A DNA stretch of 53,676 nt from Candidatus Thorarchaeota archaeon (GCA_016840825.1 JAEORN010000071.1:1-53676); one strand, 5' to 3'; numbered from the stretch's first letter, positions 1 to 8,038 are shown. Numbers and translations are program-made. The notes: generated from the sequence alone by a model not told the origin.

Positions 1-14
1 GGAGGCGATCTAAA

Positions 15-989
15 ATGGCTGAGATAACCTACAGGGATGCCTTGAATGCGGGCCTTCGGGAAGAAATGGAAAGAGATGAAGCTGTGTTCCTCTTAGGCGA
101 AGACATCGGTATCAATTGGGGAGGCGCCTTCAAAGTTACAAAAGGACTAGCAGAGCAATTTGGAGTTGACCGTGTTCTAGACACGCCAATATCAGAGAAC
201 TCCATCGTAGGCGCAGCAGTGGGTGCAGCCATCACAGGGATGCGTCCTGTCGCAGAGATCATGTTTGGAGACCTCATTGCACTTGCAATGGATCAAGCAT
301 GCAATCAAGCAGCCAAGATGCGATACATGTTTGGAGGACAAACATCAGTACCTCTGGTCATTCGCACAGTATTTGGTGGCGGCAAGAACATTGCTTCACA
401 TCACTCTCAGAGCCTAGAGTCATGGTTCATGCATACACCTGGACTCAAAATCGCAGTTCCAGCATTCGCCTCTGACGCAAAGGGACTCATAAAGACAGCA
501 ATCCGAGACCCAGACCCAGTACTATTTGCAGAACATAAACTCGTCTACGATAAGAAGGAAGAAGTTCCTGACAAGGAATATCTGATTCCTTTTGGGGAAG
601 CAAAGGTTCGGAGAGAAGGTGCTGATGTCACTGTGTGGGGAACTTTCTTCATGCTTCACAAAGCACTTGAAGTTGCAGAGGAACTGGCAAAAGAAGGCAT
701 CAGTGTTGAGGTTATAGACCCGAGAACACTCGTTCCTCTAGATAAGAAGACACTGATAGATTCGGTCAAGAAAACAGGTAGACTTGTTCTTGTAACCGAA
801 GAAACAAGGACTTTGGCAACAACTGCTGAAATTGCAGCTATTGTGCAAGAAGAAGCATTTGATTGGCTGGATGCACCAATCAAACGTGTTAATGCACCTG
901 ACACTCCAGTACCTTTCGCACCAACATTGGAGGACTTCTTCATTCCTGATCATAAACGAATAGCACAAGCAATCAGAGATATTGTATAG
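15..989 (+). CDS. 2-oxoacid (pyruvate/acetoin-type) dehydrogenase E1 component, beta subunit
   Basis: This is the beta half of the thiamine-diphosphate E1 enzyme that decarboxylates a 2-oxoacid and passes the acyl group to the lipoyl arm of E2. At 324 residues it has the usual length. The N-terminal pyrimidine-binding domain (about 1-180) has the family signatures GEDIG near residue 28 and FGDLI near 84. The C-terminal transketolase-like domain follows (about 195-315). A GGAGG at bases 1-5 precedes the ATG. The E2 gene follows after a few bases, so this is an operon whose E1-alpha gene should lie just left of the window. The substrate (pyruvate, acetoin or branched-chain oxoacid) cannot be told from this subunit alone. 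The family call is firm. Confidence 0.95.
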   Translation: MAEITYRDALNAGLREEMERDEAVFLLGEDIGINWGGAFKVTKGLAEQFGVDRVLDTPISENSIVGAAVGAAITGMRPVAEIMFGDLIALAMDQACNQAAKMRYMFGGQTSVPLVIRTVFGGGKNIASHHSQSLESWFMHTPGLKIAVPAFASDAKGLIKTAIRDPDPVLFAEHKLVYDKKEEVPDKEYLIPFGEAKVRREGADVTVWGTFFMLHKALEVAEELAKEGISVEVIDPRTLVPLDKKTLIDSVKKTGRLVLVTEETRTLATTAEIAAIVQEEAFDWLDAPIKRVNAPDTPVPFAPTLEDFFIPDHKRIAQAIRDIV

Positions 990-1003
990 GAGCTTTGAGA
1001 AAG

Positions 1004-2257
1004 ATGGTTACGACCATGATCATGCAACGGATGAGTGTTGCCATGGAATATGGTGTCATCCTCAAATGGTTAAAGAAGGAAGGGGATGAAGTCAAAAAGG
1101 GAGACCCTGTTGTCGAGATTTTTGGAGAGAAGAACGAGTTCGAATTAGAAGCACCTGCAGAAGGGGTTCTCCTCAAGATTCTCTGTGAAGAGAACGACGA
1201 AATCCCAATTAGCGAGCCGATAGCTTTCATCGGTGAGAAAGGCGAAGATGTTCCGGACATAAAACCAAAGAAAATGACTCAAGCAACTGCATCTACTCAA
1301 GTATCAACAGTGTCAGTGGCACCACCAGTAACGAGTCCTACAAAACCTGATTCAAAGACACCTAAACTAACTCAAGCGAGTTCGGGTTCATTGATGGATG
1401 GTGGAAGAATTAGAATTTCTCCTCGTGCAAAGAAGAAAGCGGATGAGCTGGGAGTGAATCTTGCAATTGTAACCGGAACTGGTCCGTTGGGGAGAATTGT
1501 GGAGAAGGATGTCTTAGCAGCACAAGGAGCCACGCCTGAACCAGCGACATTCGCTATAGGAGACCGCAAGATCAAGAGAGTTGAAACTTTGACTCCATTG
1601 CGAAGAACGATTGCACGAAGGATGACACAAAGTGCTCAAAATCCGCATATCACTATGATAACGGAGATTGATATGACAGAGGCTGTTGCGCTACGTAATG
1701 AATTGAATAAGACAGTTGAGAAAGCGCATGGAATCAAGATTTCATTCAATGACATCATCCTAAAAGCTGTTGCGGATGTTCTCGAACGCTTTCCGAAATT
1801 CAATGCCATGTTAACTGGCAATGACCTTCATATGTTTGAAGAAGTCCATCTAGGTGTTGCTATGGCAACGAGTGATGGTTTGATAGTTCCTGTTGTTAGA
1901 AGTGCGAATAACAAATCCATTACAGAAATTGCTCAAGAAACAAAATCTCTTGGTAAGAAAGCGAAGGATAACTCTCTTTCACCCGAGGAGTTGACAGGAA
2001 GCACATTTACCGTATCAAATCTGGGCCCCTTCAAGGTTGACCTTTTCATTCCAGTTATTAACCCACCTGAAACTGCTATTCTTGCACTAGGACAGATTAA
2101 GAAGAAACCTGTGGTAATCGATGATATGATTGCTATTAGACATATGATGATGGCAAGCTGTGCAGTCGACCACCGAGTGCTAGATGGCGCTCCAGCAGGA
2201 GAGTTTCTACAGACTCTGAAGGAAACACTAGAGAATCCCTACATGATGAAATATTAA
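1004..2257 (+). CDS. dihydrolipoamide acyltransferase, E2 component of a 2-oxoacid dehydrogenase complex
   Basis: E2 takes the acyl group from E1 on a swinging lipoyl arm and transfers it to CoA. Three parts are visible. A lipoyl domain (about 1-75) has the acceptor lysine in GEKNE, aligned with the usual TDKA. A peripheral-subunit-binding domain lies at about 135-170 (RISPRAKKKA, GPLGRI). The catalytic CAT-like domain ends with DHRVLDG, whose His and Asp are the active-site residues. An in-frame TTG at 995 could add three residues; I prefer the ATG at 1004 because it matches the family N-terminus. No E3 gene is in view. Lipoate could come from the LplA encoded at 4915. Confidence 0.93.
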   Translation: MVTTMIMQRMSVAMEYGVILKWLKKEGDEVKKGDPVVEIFGEKNEFELEAPAEGVLLKILCEENDEIPISEPIAFIGEKGEDVPDIKPKKMTQATASTQVSTVSVAPPVTSPTKPDSKTPKLTQASSGSLMDGGRIRISPRAKKKADELGVNLAIVTGTGPLGRIVEKDVLAAQGATPEPATFAIGDRKIKRVETLTPLRRTIARRMTQSAQNPHITMITEIDMTEAVALRNELNKTVEKAHGIKISFNDIILKAVADVLERFPKFNAMLTGNDLHMFEEVHLGVAMATSDGLIVPVVRSANNKSITEIAQETKSLGKKAKDNSLSPEELTGSTFTVSNLGPFKVDLFIPVINPPETAILALGQIKKKPVVIDDMIAIRHMMMASCAVDHRVLDGAPAGEFLQTLKETLENPYMMKY

Positions 2258-2258
2258 T

Positions 2259-2286
2259 GTGTGATTGGAAGAGAATCCGATCACAC
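2259..2286. terminator. bidirectional terminator-like hairpin between convergent genes
   Basis: A 10-bp stem with one G-T pair (2259-2268 with 2277-2286) and an 8-base loop starts two bases after the E2 stop codon. It lies between the E2 gene and the convergent regulator gene and is followed by T-rich sequence. Confidence 0.6.
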
Positions 2287-2293
2287 TTCATAC

Positions 2294-2824
2294 CTATTTC
2301 TGTTGAAGGTTAGTGAGTGAGCCAAATGCTGCATCTGCTTCTCTTTTGAACTCTTCAATGGTCTTCAATAGACTTACAGGCTTGTCATTTGGCCGGTCCT
2401 CAATGTTCTTCAAAGCAGTAGATACCTCCTCAAGTTGGCCCATAATCTTACCAATAGCGAATGAGATAGGGGAAGTCACACCTTTCCCAACAGAATAGAG
2501 AATTCTCTTTCTTCCACGACCAGTTTGGGTTTCATCATTCTCACTTTTTACTAAGTTCAGTGCTTCTAGCTGAGACAATACGAGAGATACATTACTACGA
2601 GAATAGCCTGTCACCTTTGCTATATCTTCTGCACTTAGCTTCTCAAATTCAGTACCTTTTGCTACATACAGTGTTGCAAGTGCCATGCCTGCATTGCGTT
2701 GAAGCCCGAGCCACTCAGATAGATTTACGCAGAATGAAACAAAACGAGGGTAGGGCTTTATTGATAACGGTGACACTCTTATTATCTCCGAATAATCTGT
2801 GAATTGACACCTTGGAAAAAACAA
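2294..2824 (-). CDS. MarR/GbsR-type winged-helix transcriptional regulator
   Basis: The 176-residue protein has a winged helix at about residues 45-115 (LSAEDIAKVTGYSRSNVSLV as recognition region, then a basic wing TGRGRKR). A helical C-terminus follows that probably dimerises. This arrangement resembles the GbsR branch of MarR-like regulators. It is convergent with the E2 gene and upstream of nothing obvious, so its targets are unknown. The start is uncertain because the first 40 residues are poorly typical of the family. Confidence 0.75.
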   Translation of the reverse strand: MFFPRCQFTDYSEIIRVSPLSIKPYPRFVSFCVNLSEWLGLQRNAGMALATLYVAKGTEFEKLSAEDIAKVTGYSRSNVSLVLSQLEALNLVKSENDETQTGRGRKRILYSVGKGVTSPISFAIGKIMGQLEEVSTALKNIEDRPNDKPVSLLKTIEEFKREADAAFGSLTNLQQK

Positions 2825-2898
2825 CTCTAATCATAAAGTATTTTCTATATCGCAACCGGGACTCTCATCATATGATCATTCTGAAGAGGGAATCCCCT

Positions 2899-4059
2899 TT
2901 AGTTTCGCTCTTCAATCATCTGAAAGATGTAACCATCTATTTCCGATTTATCCACTAAATGAAGAGGACCAGCAAAGACTCGGATTTGAGCAACTCCTCT
3001 TCGATTTGTGGGGTAGGCTTTATGGGATGCGACTAAATCAAAAGAGTAATTCATTGTAAAATTAATTCTTTCTCCTTTAGTAAGGGCAGTTTTCACGTTC
3101 TCCGATAGGTCCGGATCAGAGAACATGGGGTAATTCCTAATTGATTCAAAGTCATTCAATCCAAACATTCGAATGCATTCCTGATTGATCTCCTGAATAT
3201 TCCCGTTCTTGTCTGCAATTGCAATAGCAATAGGAGATTCGAAGAATATCGAGGAGAATTTTGCTTCACTCTTCAAGTGTTTCGTTTCAGCATCTCTCTG
3301 ATCACTAAGATTTCGAACCCATACCCAAGAACCAATTGGAATACCATCGGCATTATCTCGGCGCCAAGCTGATAGCATCACAGGTATACGAGTTTCATCT
3401 ATAGTCACTAACTGGAATTCGAATATATCCGATTGTCCGGATTGTTGAACCTGTAAACCGACCTGCTGAGCAGTGCTATGGAGATCAGGAGGTACAACCT
3501 TGGTGAATCTCTCACCTATTGCTCCATCAATGTCAATGCCTAGCATTTTCGCAAATGATTCGTTGTATTGTATGATATTTCCATTAAGATCTGTTGCAAT
3601 GATTCCATCCATAGCTGTTTCAAACAAGTTTCGGAACTGAGCTTCGCTCTCAATCACTCGGTCGTGTTGTTTCTTTGACTCAACACGACTCCTAAGATAA
3701 TCCAAAAGCTCATTGAATACATCTTCCGTTTCTTCTAGATCTTTTCTAAGATAAAGGTCCGCACCCAAATTCAAAGCTCTGATTGCAAGTTCTTTTCCTG
3801 GTTCCCTAGTAATCAAAATGAAAGGAATACGACTACCTGAATTCCTAAGCCATTCTAGAAGGTCTATGCCATTCATAGATGAAGCACCCAAATCGCTGCA
3901 ACATAGAACTGCATCGAATTTGGAGGATTCTAGTATCTCTAGCGCTTCAGTAACAGATCTAACGACCGTGATATCGATGTCATCATTCTCCGGGCCTATT
4001 CGAGAACCAACTGTGCTAGCTAAATCTCCACTATCTACGATAAGCAATTTATAGCCCAA
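2899..4059 (-). CDS. receiver-PAS-PAS signalling protein without kinase or DNA-binding output
   Basis: The order is a CheY-like receiver (about 1-125), a PAS domain (about 140-255, with ATDLNGNIIQYNESFAKMLG) and a second PAS (about 265-380, with ADKNGNIQEINQECIRMFG). The likely phospho-acceptor is Asp56 in the SDLG motif, and the conserved lysine is in YLRKD. There is no histidine kinase, HATPase or HTH domain, so the output is probably a protein-protein contact. This kind of free receiver-PAS protein is common in archaea. It is a single gene, with the inverted-repeat-rich region 4060-4351 upstream. Confidence 0.85.
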   Translation of the reverse strand: MGYKLLIVDSGDLASTVGSRIGPENDDIDITVVRSVTEALEILESSKFDAVLCCSDLGASSMNGIDLLEWLRNSGSRIPFILITREPGKELAIRALNLGADLYLRKDLEETEDVFNELLDYLRSRVESKKQHDRVIESEAQFRNLFETAMDGIIATDLNGNIIQYNESFAKMLGIDIDGAIGERFTKVVPPDLHSTAQQVGLQVQQSGQSDIFEFQLVTIDETRIPVMLSAWRRDNADGIPIGSWVWVRNLSDQRDAETKHLKSEAKFSSIFFESPIAIAIADKNGNIQEINQECIRMFGLNDFESIRNYPMFSDPDLSENVKTALTKGERINFTMNYSFDLVASHKAYPTNRRGVAQIRVFAGPLHLVDKSEIDGYIFQMIEERN

Positions 4060-4351
4060 TGGACTCTACTCTCTGTTTTCCTTTGTGTATATAGTGATAA
4101 AGCTAGTAAAATACCCTCATATAGATAAAATGCGTCTAAATGGAAAAAAAGATTATCTCTGTTTTCCGAATTCATCTGAGTTCGAGAGTTATGAAGGGAG
4201 TTCACATGTTAGATGAATTGATGGTTCCCTGTAGTGTAGTATAGTTGATTTGATGAGGTAATAACTCTAGAATGCACTAGTGCTACTAATCATAGAGTTA
4301 TGATGACGTTATTATGTACGTCTATCATCATTCAGCCTGAAGAGTCAACTA
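4060..4351. other. intergenic region rich in inverted repeats
   Basis: No coding region is evident. It holds a 9-bp inverted repeat (4261-4269 with 4293-4301). A perfect 10-bp palindrome, GCACTAGTGC, sits at 4274-4283 inside it. A further imperfect hairpin lies at about 4300-4332, next to the stop codon of the minus-strand zinc-ribbon gene, and may act as its terminator. The rest is AT-rich upstream sequence of the receiver-PAS gene. Confidence 0.5.
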
Positions 4352-4537
4352 CTACTCTCTAAGCATGGATGCAACCGCATCTTTGCTAACATTCTTCCCC
4401 AACTCTTGAAGTGGATAGATAGAACCACACCCCTCACATTTCAGAGCTGAATACACCACAGATTGTCCCATCACTCTCATTTCAAAGATTTTTACCTTCC
4501 AGTTTGCGTTACCGCATGAATCACATTTTATCTCCAT
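4352..4537 (-). CDS. small zinc-ribbon protein
   Basis: A 61-residue protein with two CxxC knuckles: CDSCG at residues 5-9 and CEGCG near residue 34. Between them is a beta-rich stretch, and a short helix follows. This is the layout of a free-standing zinc ribbon, as in small archaeal proteins that bind nucleic acid or act as adaptors. No partner is apparent. The specific function is unknown. Confidence 0.7.
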   Translation of the reverse strand: MEIKCDSCGNANWKVKIFEMRVMGQSVVYSALKCEGCGSIYPLQELGKNVSKDAVASMLRE

Positions 4538-4633
4538 TGCATTTCACACAGGCTCTTTTCTGGATTCGCGTTGGATTGAAGCGCTTTAAACCCTCTTACA
4601 ACGTGAGTTCTAAATACGCATAATTTGTAGGTC

Positions 4634-4642
4634 TTTATATTA
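4634..4642 (+). promoter_or_regulatory. TATA box for the candidate RNA at 4662
   Basis: TTTATATTA lies about 25 bases upstream of the first helix of the structured segment, the usual archaeal TATA-to-start distance. Confidence 0.5.
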
Positions 4643-4661
4643 TCGAACTCGAATCAATAGA

Positions 4662-4805
4662 TGTTGACACACGATCCCCTTCGTGATGTCAAGCCTCGAA
4701 CTATGACATCTGCTCCGAGCCTCTCATGGACCTCTCTCCTCCGGAGGCTCAGTTGCCGGCAGTCGGTCCCTGCTTAACTGCCGGCAATTACCCCAACTCT
4801 TTTCT
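4662..4805 (+). ncRNA. candidate structured non-coding RNA of unknown class
   Basis: This GC-richer block in AT-rich spacer can form three consecutive hairpins. H1 is TTGACA-CACGA pairing with TCGTG-(A)-TGTCAA, 4664-4692, 11 bp with one bulge. H2 is GAGCCTC with GAGGCTC, 4717-4750. H3 is a 13-bp stem, 4751-4763 with 4777-4789. An alternative 7-bp stem (4685-4691 with 4704-4710) excludes H1. A TATA-like box lies 25 bases upstream and a T-rich tract follows H3. It does not resemble 5S rRNA, SRP RNA, RNase P RNA or a tRNA that I can recognise. It is about 110 bases from lplA, so a leader role is possible. Confidence 0.5.
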
Positions 4806-4855
4806 TGGATTGATTATCTTCCTTTAAGATATGATATAAGGAGAATACACGGGTA

Positions 4856-4897
4856 TTACTATTAGAAAATATTATTTAATATTACGATTAATAGTAA
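4856..4897. promoter_or_regulatory. 9-bp inverted repeat upstream of lplA, possible operator
   Basis: TTACTATTA (4856-4864) and TAATAGTAA (4889-4897) are exact reverse complements flanking an AT-rich core that would hold the lplA promoter. A GGAGG ribosome binding site follows at 4907. Confidence 0.35.
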
Positions 4898-4917
4898 CTG
4901 CCGCGCGGAGGAAATTG

Positions 4918-5721
4918 ATGTTGTGGCGTCTGCTCGATGAAGATACTACTGATGTCTTCAGGAATCTAGCGATAGAGGAAGCTATTGCTAGAGTGAATGC
5001 CGAACAACAAGATAAAATCAACACTCTAAGATTTTGGCGAACAGATTGCGCGGTTGTTATTGGTAGATTTCAGTGCGTGCATAAAGAAGTGAATCTGGCG
5101 TTTTGTAGAGAACATGGAGTAGATATAGCGCGAAGGTTTACAGGAGGAGGTACAGTGTTCCATGATGCGCATAATCTGAATTTTGCCATTTGCCTTGATC
5201 AAAATGAGCCTTATGTTAATAGAACATTGAATGAACTCTATTGGAATTTCATCGGAGCGGTGGCATCATCTCTTAGGGAAATCGACATTCCTGCAATATA
5301 TGATAGCTATCGATCATGCTTAAGGGTCAATGGGAAAAAGATCACTGGAACTGCGGGATGGATAAAGCATGGTGTTTCCTTTATCCATGGTACGCTCCTA
5401 ATCAATTCAGATCTTGATGTTCTTGGCAATGTCTTGAGAGTCCCACCCAATCAACCAGTCTACCTGAGAGATAATAGAAGAATCAGATGTCTTGAAAGTA
5501 AGAAGGATGTTGTGACAAGTATCGCTAGAGAGATAGACTCCTGTCCTTCAGATATGGATATCAAGAACTCTATCATTCAGGGACTTGAGAAGCTATCAGG
5601 AGAGTCGATTGGAAAAGGAGAGATCACTTCTGAGGAATCAGCTCGTGCAGAGTCTTTATATCAGACACAGTACAGTCAATCAGAGTGGAATCTGGGCACA
5701 CTAGAGCCAGATGCAAAATGA
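4918..5721 (+). CDS. lplA: lipoate-protein ligase A (catalytic domain)
   Basis: LplA activates lipoate with ATP and attaches it to the lipoyl lysine of proteins such as E2. The ligase signature RRFTGGGTVFHD lies at about residues 72-83, and the nucleotide-contacting lysine is in KKITGTAGW at about 140. GGAGG six bases upstream selects the ATG at 4918; a TTG three bases earlier also fits. At 267 residues it matches archaeal LplA proteins, which lack the C-terminal accessory domain of E. coli LplA and need a separate LplB. I see no lplB in the window. An AhpD-like gene follows after 12 bases, probably in the same operon. Confidence 0.93.
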   Translation: MLWRLLDEDTTDVFRNLAIEEAIARVNAEQQDKINTLRFWRTDCAVVIGRFQCVHKEVNLAFCREHGVDIARRFTGGGTVFHDAHNLNFAICLDQNEPYVNRTLNELYWNFIGAVASSLREIDIPAIYDSYRSCLRVNGKKITGTAGWIKHGVSFIHGTLLINSDLDVLGNVLRVPPNQPVYLRDNRRIRCLESKKDVVTSIAREIDSCPSDMDIKNSIIQGLEKLSGESIGKGEITSEESARAESLYQTQYSQSEWNLGTLEPDAK

Positions 5722-5733
5722 GGAGTAATCTCG

Positions 5734-6084
5734 ATGACTGAACATGATGTTGAGAAAATATTGAAGAGTTTTATGCGACATTTCGGAGCGCTGAATAGAG
5801 ATATCCCGGATACACGAAATGCATTCACTGATCTTCAAAAGACGGTTCATAAGGATGGAGCATTATCAGCAAAGTTCAAGGAAATTATCTGTATCGTTGC
5901 ATCTGTTCTTGCACCATGTGAATCGTGTATAGTCTATCATACAAATCAAGCAATCAAATTGGGAGCTACAAGGGATGAGATAATGGAAGCCTGTGGTGTC
6001 GCTATTGTAATGGGTGGAGGACCAGCAGCATCACATGTCGCTCTTGTGCAGGACGCGCTCGATAAATGGGCTCCAAGGACCTAA
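5734..6084 (+). CDS. AhpD/carboxymuconolactone decarboxylase-family protein
   Basis: This 116-residue all-helical protein carries the AhpD redox signature: Glu50, then Cys62-x2-Cys65-x3-His69 (CESCIVYH). AhpD-type proteins use the Cys pair for peroxide or disulfide reduction. The Mycobacterium tuberculosis AhpD takes electrons from lipoylated E2. It lies 12 bases after lplA, so a lipoyl-linked redox role is a reasonable inference. Family members without known substrates are frequent, so the exact activity is open. Confidence 0.9.
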   Translation: MTEHDVEKILKSFMRHFGALNRDIPDTRNAFTDLQKTVHKDGALSAKFKEIICIVASVLAPCESCIVYHTNQAIKLGATRDEIMEACGVAIVMGGGPAASHVALVQDALDKWAPRT

Positions 6085-6103
6085 GATGTTTCTCTTTGAG
6101 TTA

Positions 6104-7147
6104 TCAATCAAGCTTTGTGAATAGAACCTTGATTGCCTTTTGCGTTTCCATCAGCTCAAACCCTTTTTCCCATTCATCTAATGGGATACGATGAGTGATG
6201 AGTGGTTTCACATCTAACTGTCCTGAAGCCATCATCCTAAGGGTCATGACCCAGGTTGACGGTAGCGTGCCCCAAGAACCTGACATTGTAAGCTCCTTCT
6301 CGACAACATGATCCAAATAGAGGTCTGTGTTCGTACCTTGAGTTCCAAGTAGAGTAACATGCCCAGTGGTCTTAACGAATTCAAGAGCCTGTCTTCTTGC
6401 GGCTGCAGACCCAGATGCCTCGATGACAACATCAGCACCTGCGCAATCAGTTTCACCTCTAACAACATCTACTGCATTCTTCTCAGTGAGTACGTCAATT
6501 GTCAGATCAGCACCAACGGCCTTCGCAATCTCAAAACGCCATTCATCTGTCGTTATGCCAGTTACAATCACCTTTGCGGCGCCCATTGCTTTTGCGACTT
6601 GTGTAGCTATCAGCCCCATCGTTCCGGGACCTTGAACAAGAACAACATCACCTGGTGAGATGGGAGACCTCTCTGCCACACAACGAACGACACATGCCGC
6701 AGGCTCTGCAAGCGCTGCTTCTTCGAGTGACAAACCATCAGGTACCTTATGAAGCACATACTCTGGTACTACAACGTATTTGGCAAATCCACCATTTGCA
6801 TGAGAAACACCAAGGATCCTCTTACCCTCTGCTGTGCACCTATTCATATGTGCGTTCTTGCATTGATAGCATTGACCACAGTATTGAGTGGCTGGTGAAG
6901 TAACATTGTCGCCTACGTGAATGTCCTTTACATTCTCTCCAATTTCTACGACAGTGCCAGCATACTCATGACCTAATACAACAGGAGGGGTATAGAAGGA
7001 ATGATCCTGCCGAATATGCATATCTGTTCCACAGATTCCAGCAGCTACAACTTCGATAAGTGCCTCTCCTCGTTGAGGAGTTGGTTTTTCAATATCAACA
7101 AGTTCGATATTGCCAATCCCACGTGCGGTCTTCATCAACGCTTTCAT
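6104..7147 (-). CDS. zinc-dependent medium-chain alcohol/polyol dehydrogenase
   Basis: A 347-residue member of the MDR superfamily, closest in style to threonine, sorbitol or butanediol dehydrogenases. Catalytic zinc ligands are Cys39 and the His60-Glu61 pair. The structural zinc site is Cys90, Cys93, Cys96 and Cys104. The Rossmann fold begins near residue 165, with VQGPGTMG as the dinucleotide-binding loop. It is a single minus-strand gene. A 7-1-7 palindrome overlaps its likely promoter (7175-7189). The substrate cannot be assigned. Confidence 0.9.
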   Translation of the reverse strand: MKALMKTARGIGNIELVDIEKPTPQRGEALIEVVAAGICGTDMHIRQDHSFYTPPVVLGHEYAGTVVEIGENVKDIHVGDNVTSPATQYCGQCYQCKNAHMNRCTAEGKRILGVSHANGGFAKYVVVPEYVLHKVPDGLSLEEAALAEPAACVVRCVAERSPISPGDVVLVQGPGTMGLIATQVAKAMGAAKVIVTGITTDEWRFEIAKAVGADLTIDVLTEKNAVDVVRGETDCAGADVVIEASGSAAARRQALEFVKTTGHVTLLGTQGTNTDLYLDHVVEKELTMSGSWGTLPSTWVMTLRMMASGQLDVKPLITHRIPLDEWEKGFELMETQKAIKVLFTKLD

Positions 7148-7174
7148 AGGCCGACCTCGACTCGTGGATGACTA

Positions 7175-7189
7175 ATTCTATTATAGAAT
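7175..7189. promoter_or_regulatory. 7-1-7 palindrome in the alcohol dehydrogenase promoter region
   Basis: ATTCTAT-T-ATAGAAT is a perfect inverted repeat 28-42 bases upstream of the start codon at 7147, overlapping a TATA-like sequence. A direct copy of its half-site (TAATTCTAT) recurs at 7209-7217. Confidence 0.35.
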
Positions 7190-7213
7190 GTTGTGGCAAG
7201 ACCATGATTAATT

Positions 7214-7522
7214 CTATAGAGAGCTCAGAAAGTTCGCGCTTTCTTGCCCTTCATCTTCTGGACGGACGCGGAAGCCATTCCCCTGCTCATTGCGAAGAGT
7301 GGATGCAGTTTGAGCACCCACAAATCTCTTTCGCACACCAGAATTCTTGCCCATCCAAACGTAGATATTCTTGTTGGCATCATCAACTATACAATATACG
7401 CACTCGGAAGAAAGCGTTTGGCGCGTCACCTCTACCTGATGTGAAGTGCCATCCTCATGCATTTCGTAGGCTAATGTCATCGGGGGAAATGACTCCTGAT
7501 TACCGTGAGACATATTTCTCAT
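7214..7522 (-). CDS. single gelsolin-like domain protein
   Basis: The 102-residue protein is essentially one gelsolin/villin repeat. The core VYCIVDDANKNIYVWMGKNS is the typical strand-turn-strand (acidic turn, then YVWMGK), followed by an amphipathic helix RKRFVGAQTAS. Gelsolin-family proteins bind, cap or sever actin filaments in a calcium-dependent way, and one- and two-domain forms are a hallmark of Asgard archaea. A TATA-like box at 7545-7552 places the transcript start near the first ATG, so the mRNA may be leaderless. There is no signal peptide or membrane segment. Actin binding is inferred from the family, not seen. Confidence 0.78.
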   Translation of the reverse strand: MRNMSHGNQESFPPMTLAYEMHEDGTSHQVEVTRQTLSSECVYCIVDDANKNIYVWMGKNSGVRKRFVGAQTASTLRNEQGNGFRVRPEDEGQESANFLSSL

Positions 7523-7582
7523 ATTTCCTCTTTATTCTTCCGGATTATATAGATGAATACTCTCGAGGTATTATATAGAGTC

Positions 7583-7930
7583 CTATACATCCTCAAAGCG
7601 AGCCCTGACCGTTCCACCGCAGTATGTACACCTAGCTTCCATAGGGCCTACCCAATCTATTCCCTCATATGAAAGGGCTGCGTTACATGAAGGGCATTTG
7701 TCAGGAAGCCGAACGGTTTTCATCTGAGACCCATCTGATCGTGTTCGTGCATGGGGTACCACAAACGATGGCGCTTCAATCGTCCATCCACCTTGTGAAA
7801 TTGTCTTTCCTGTCTGACAGATCTTTGTTACAACAAAGACGAATATAATAAGGAAGACGATAATCGGGAGGATGAAGAACAACCCGAAGAAACCAAAGAA
7901 GAAATCAAAAAAGTCGAAACTGAATTGCAT
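7583..7930 (-). CDS. membrane-anchored zinc-ribbon protein
   Basis: A 115-residue protein. It starts with a Phe-rich hydrophobic segment (about 5-37) that probably spans the membrane once. A polar linker follows, then a C-terminal zinc ribbon with CPSC at about 80 and CTYC at about 102. It resembles many small archaeal membrane proteins of unknown function. The gelsolin gene follows on the same strand but has its own TATA box, so the two need not be co-transcribed. Confidence 0.7.
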   Translation of the reverse strand: MQFSFDFFDFFFGFFGLFFILPIIVFLIIFVFVVTKICQTGKTISQGGWTIEAPSFVVPHARTRSDGSQMKTVRLPDKCPSCNAALSYEGIDWVGPMEARCTYCGGTVRARFEDV

Positions 7931-8030
7931 AGTATCTCTCCTCGTAACAGCGTGATTCTTAAACGAATCAAGAAATAGAAGGCTTATTATCTTTACCCGT
8001 GAAATCTGAAAAATAGGGCGTTCGCAAGAG

Positions 8031-8038
8031 ATTTATAC
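8031..8038 (+). promoter_or_regulatory. TATA box upstream of the 8085 gene
   Basis: ATTTATAC lies about 50 bases before the start codon; the gene also has a GGTGGAG ribosome binding site, so a short leader of about 25 bases is expected. Confidence 0.45.

Noticed and set aside
4664..4790. 5S rRNA, SRP RNA or a minus-strand tRNA
   Set aside because: None of the conserved sequences of these RNAs match, and the minus strand gives no T-arm with a 5-bp stem.
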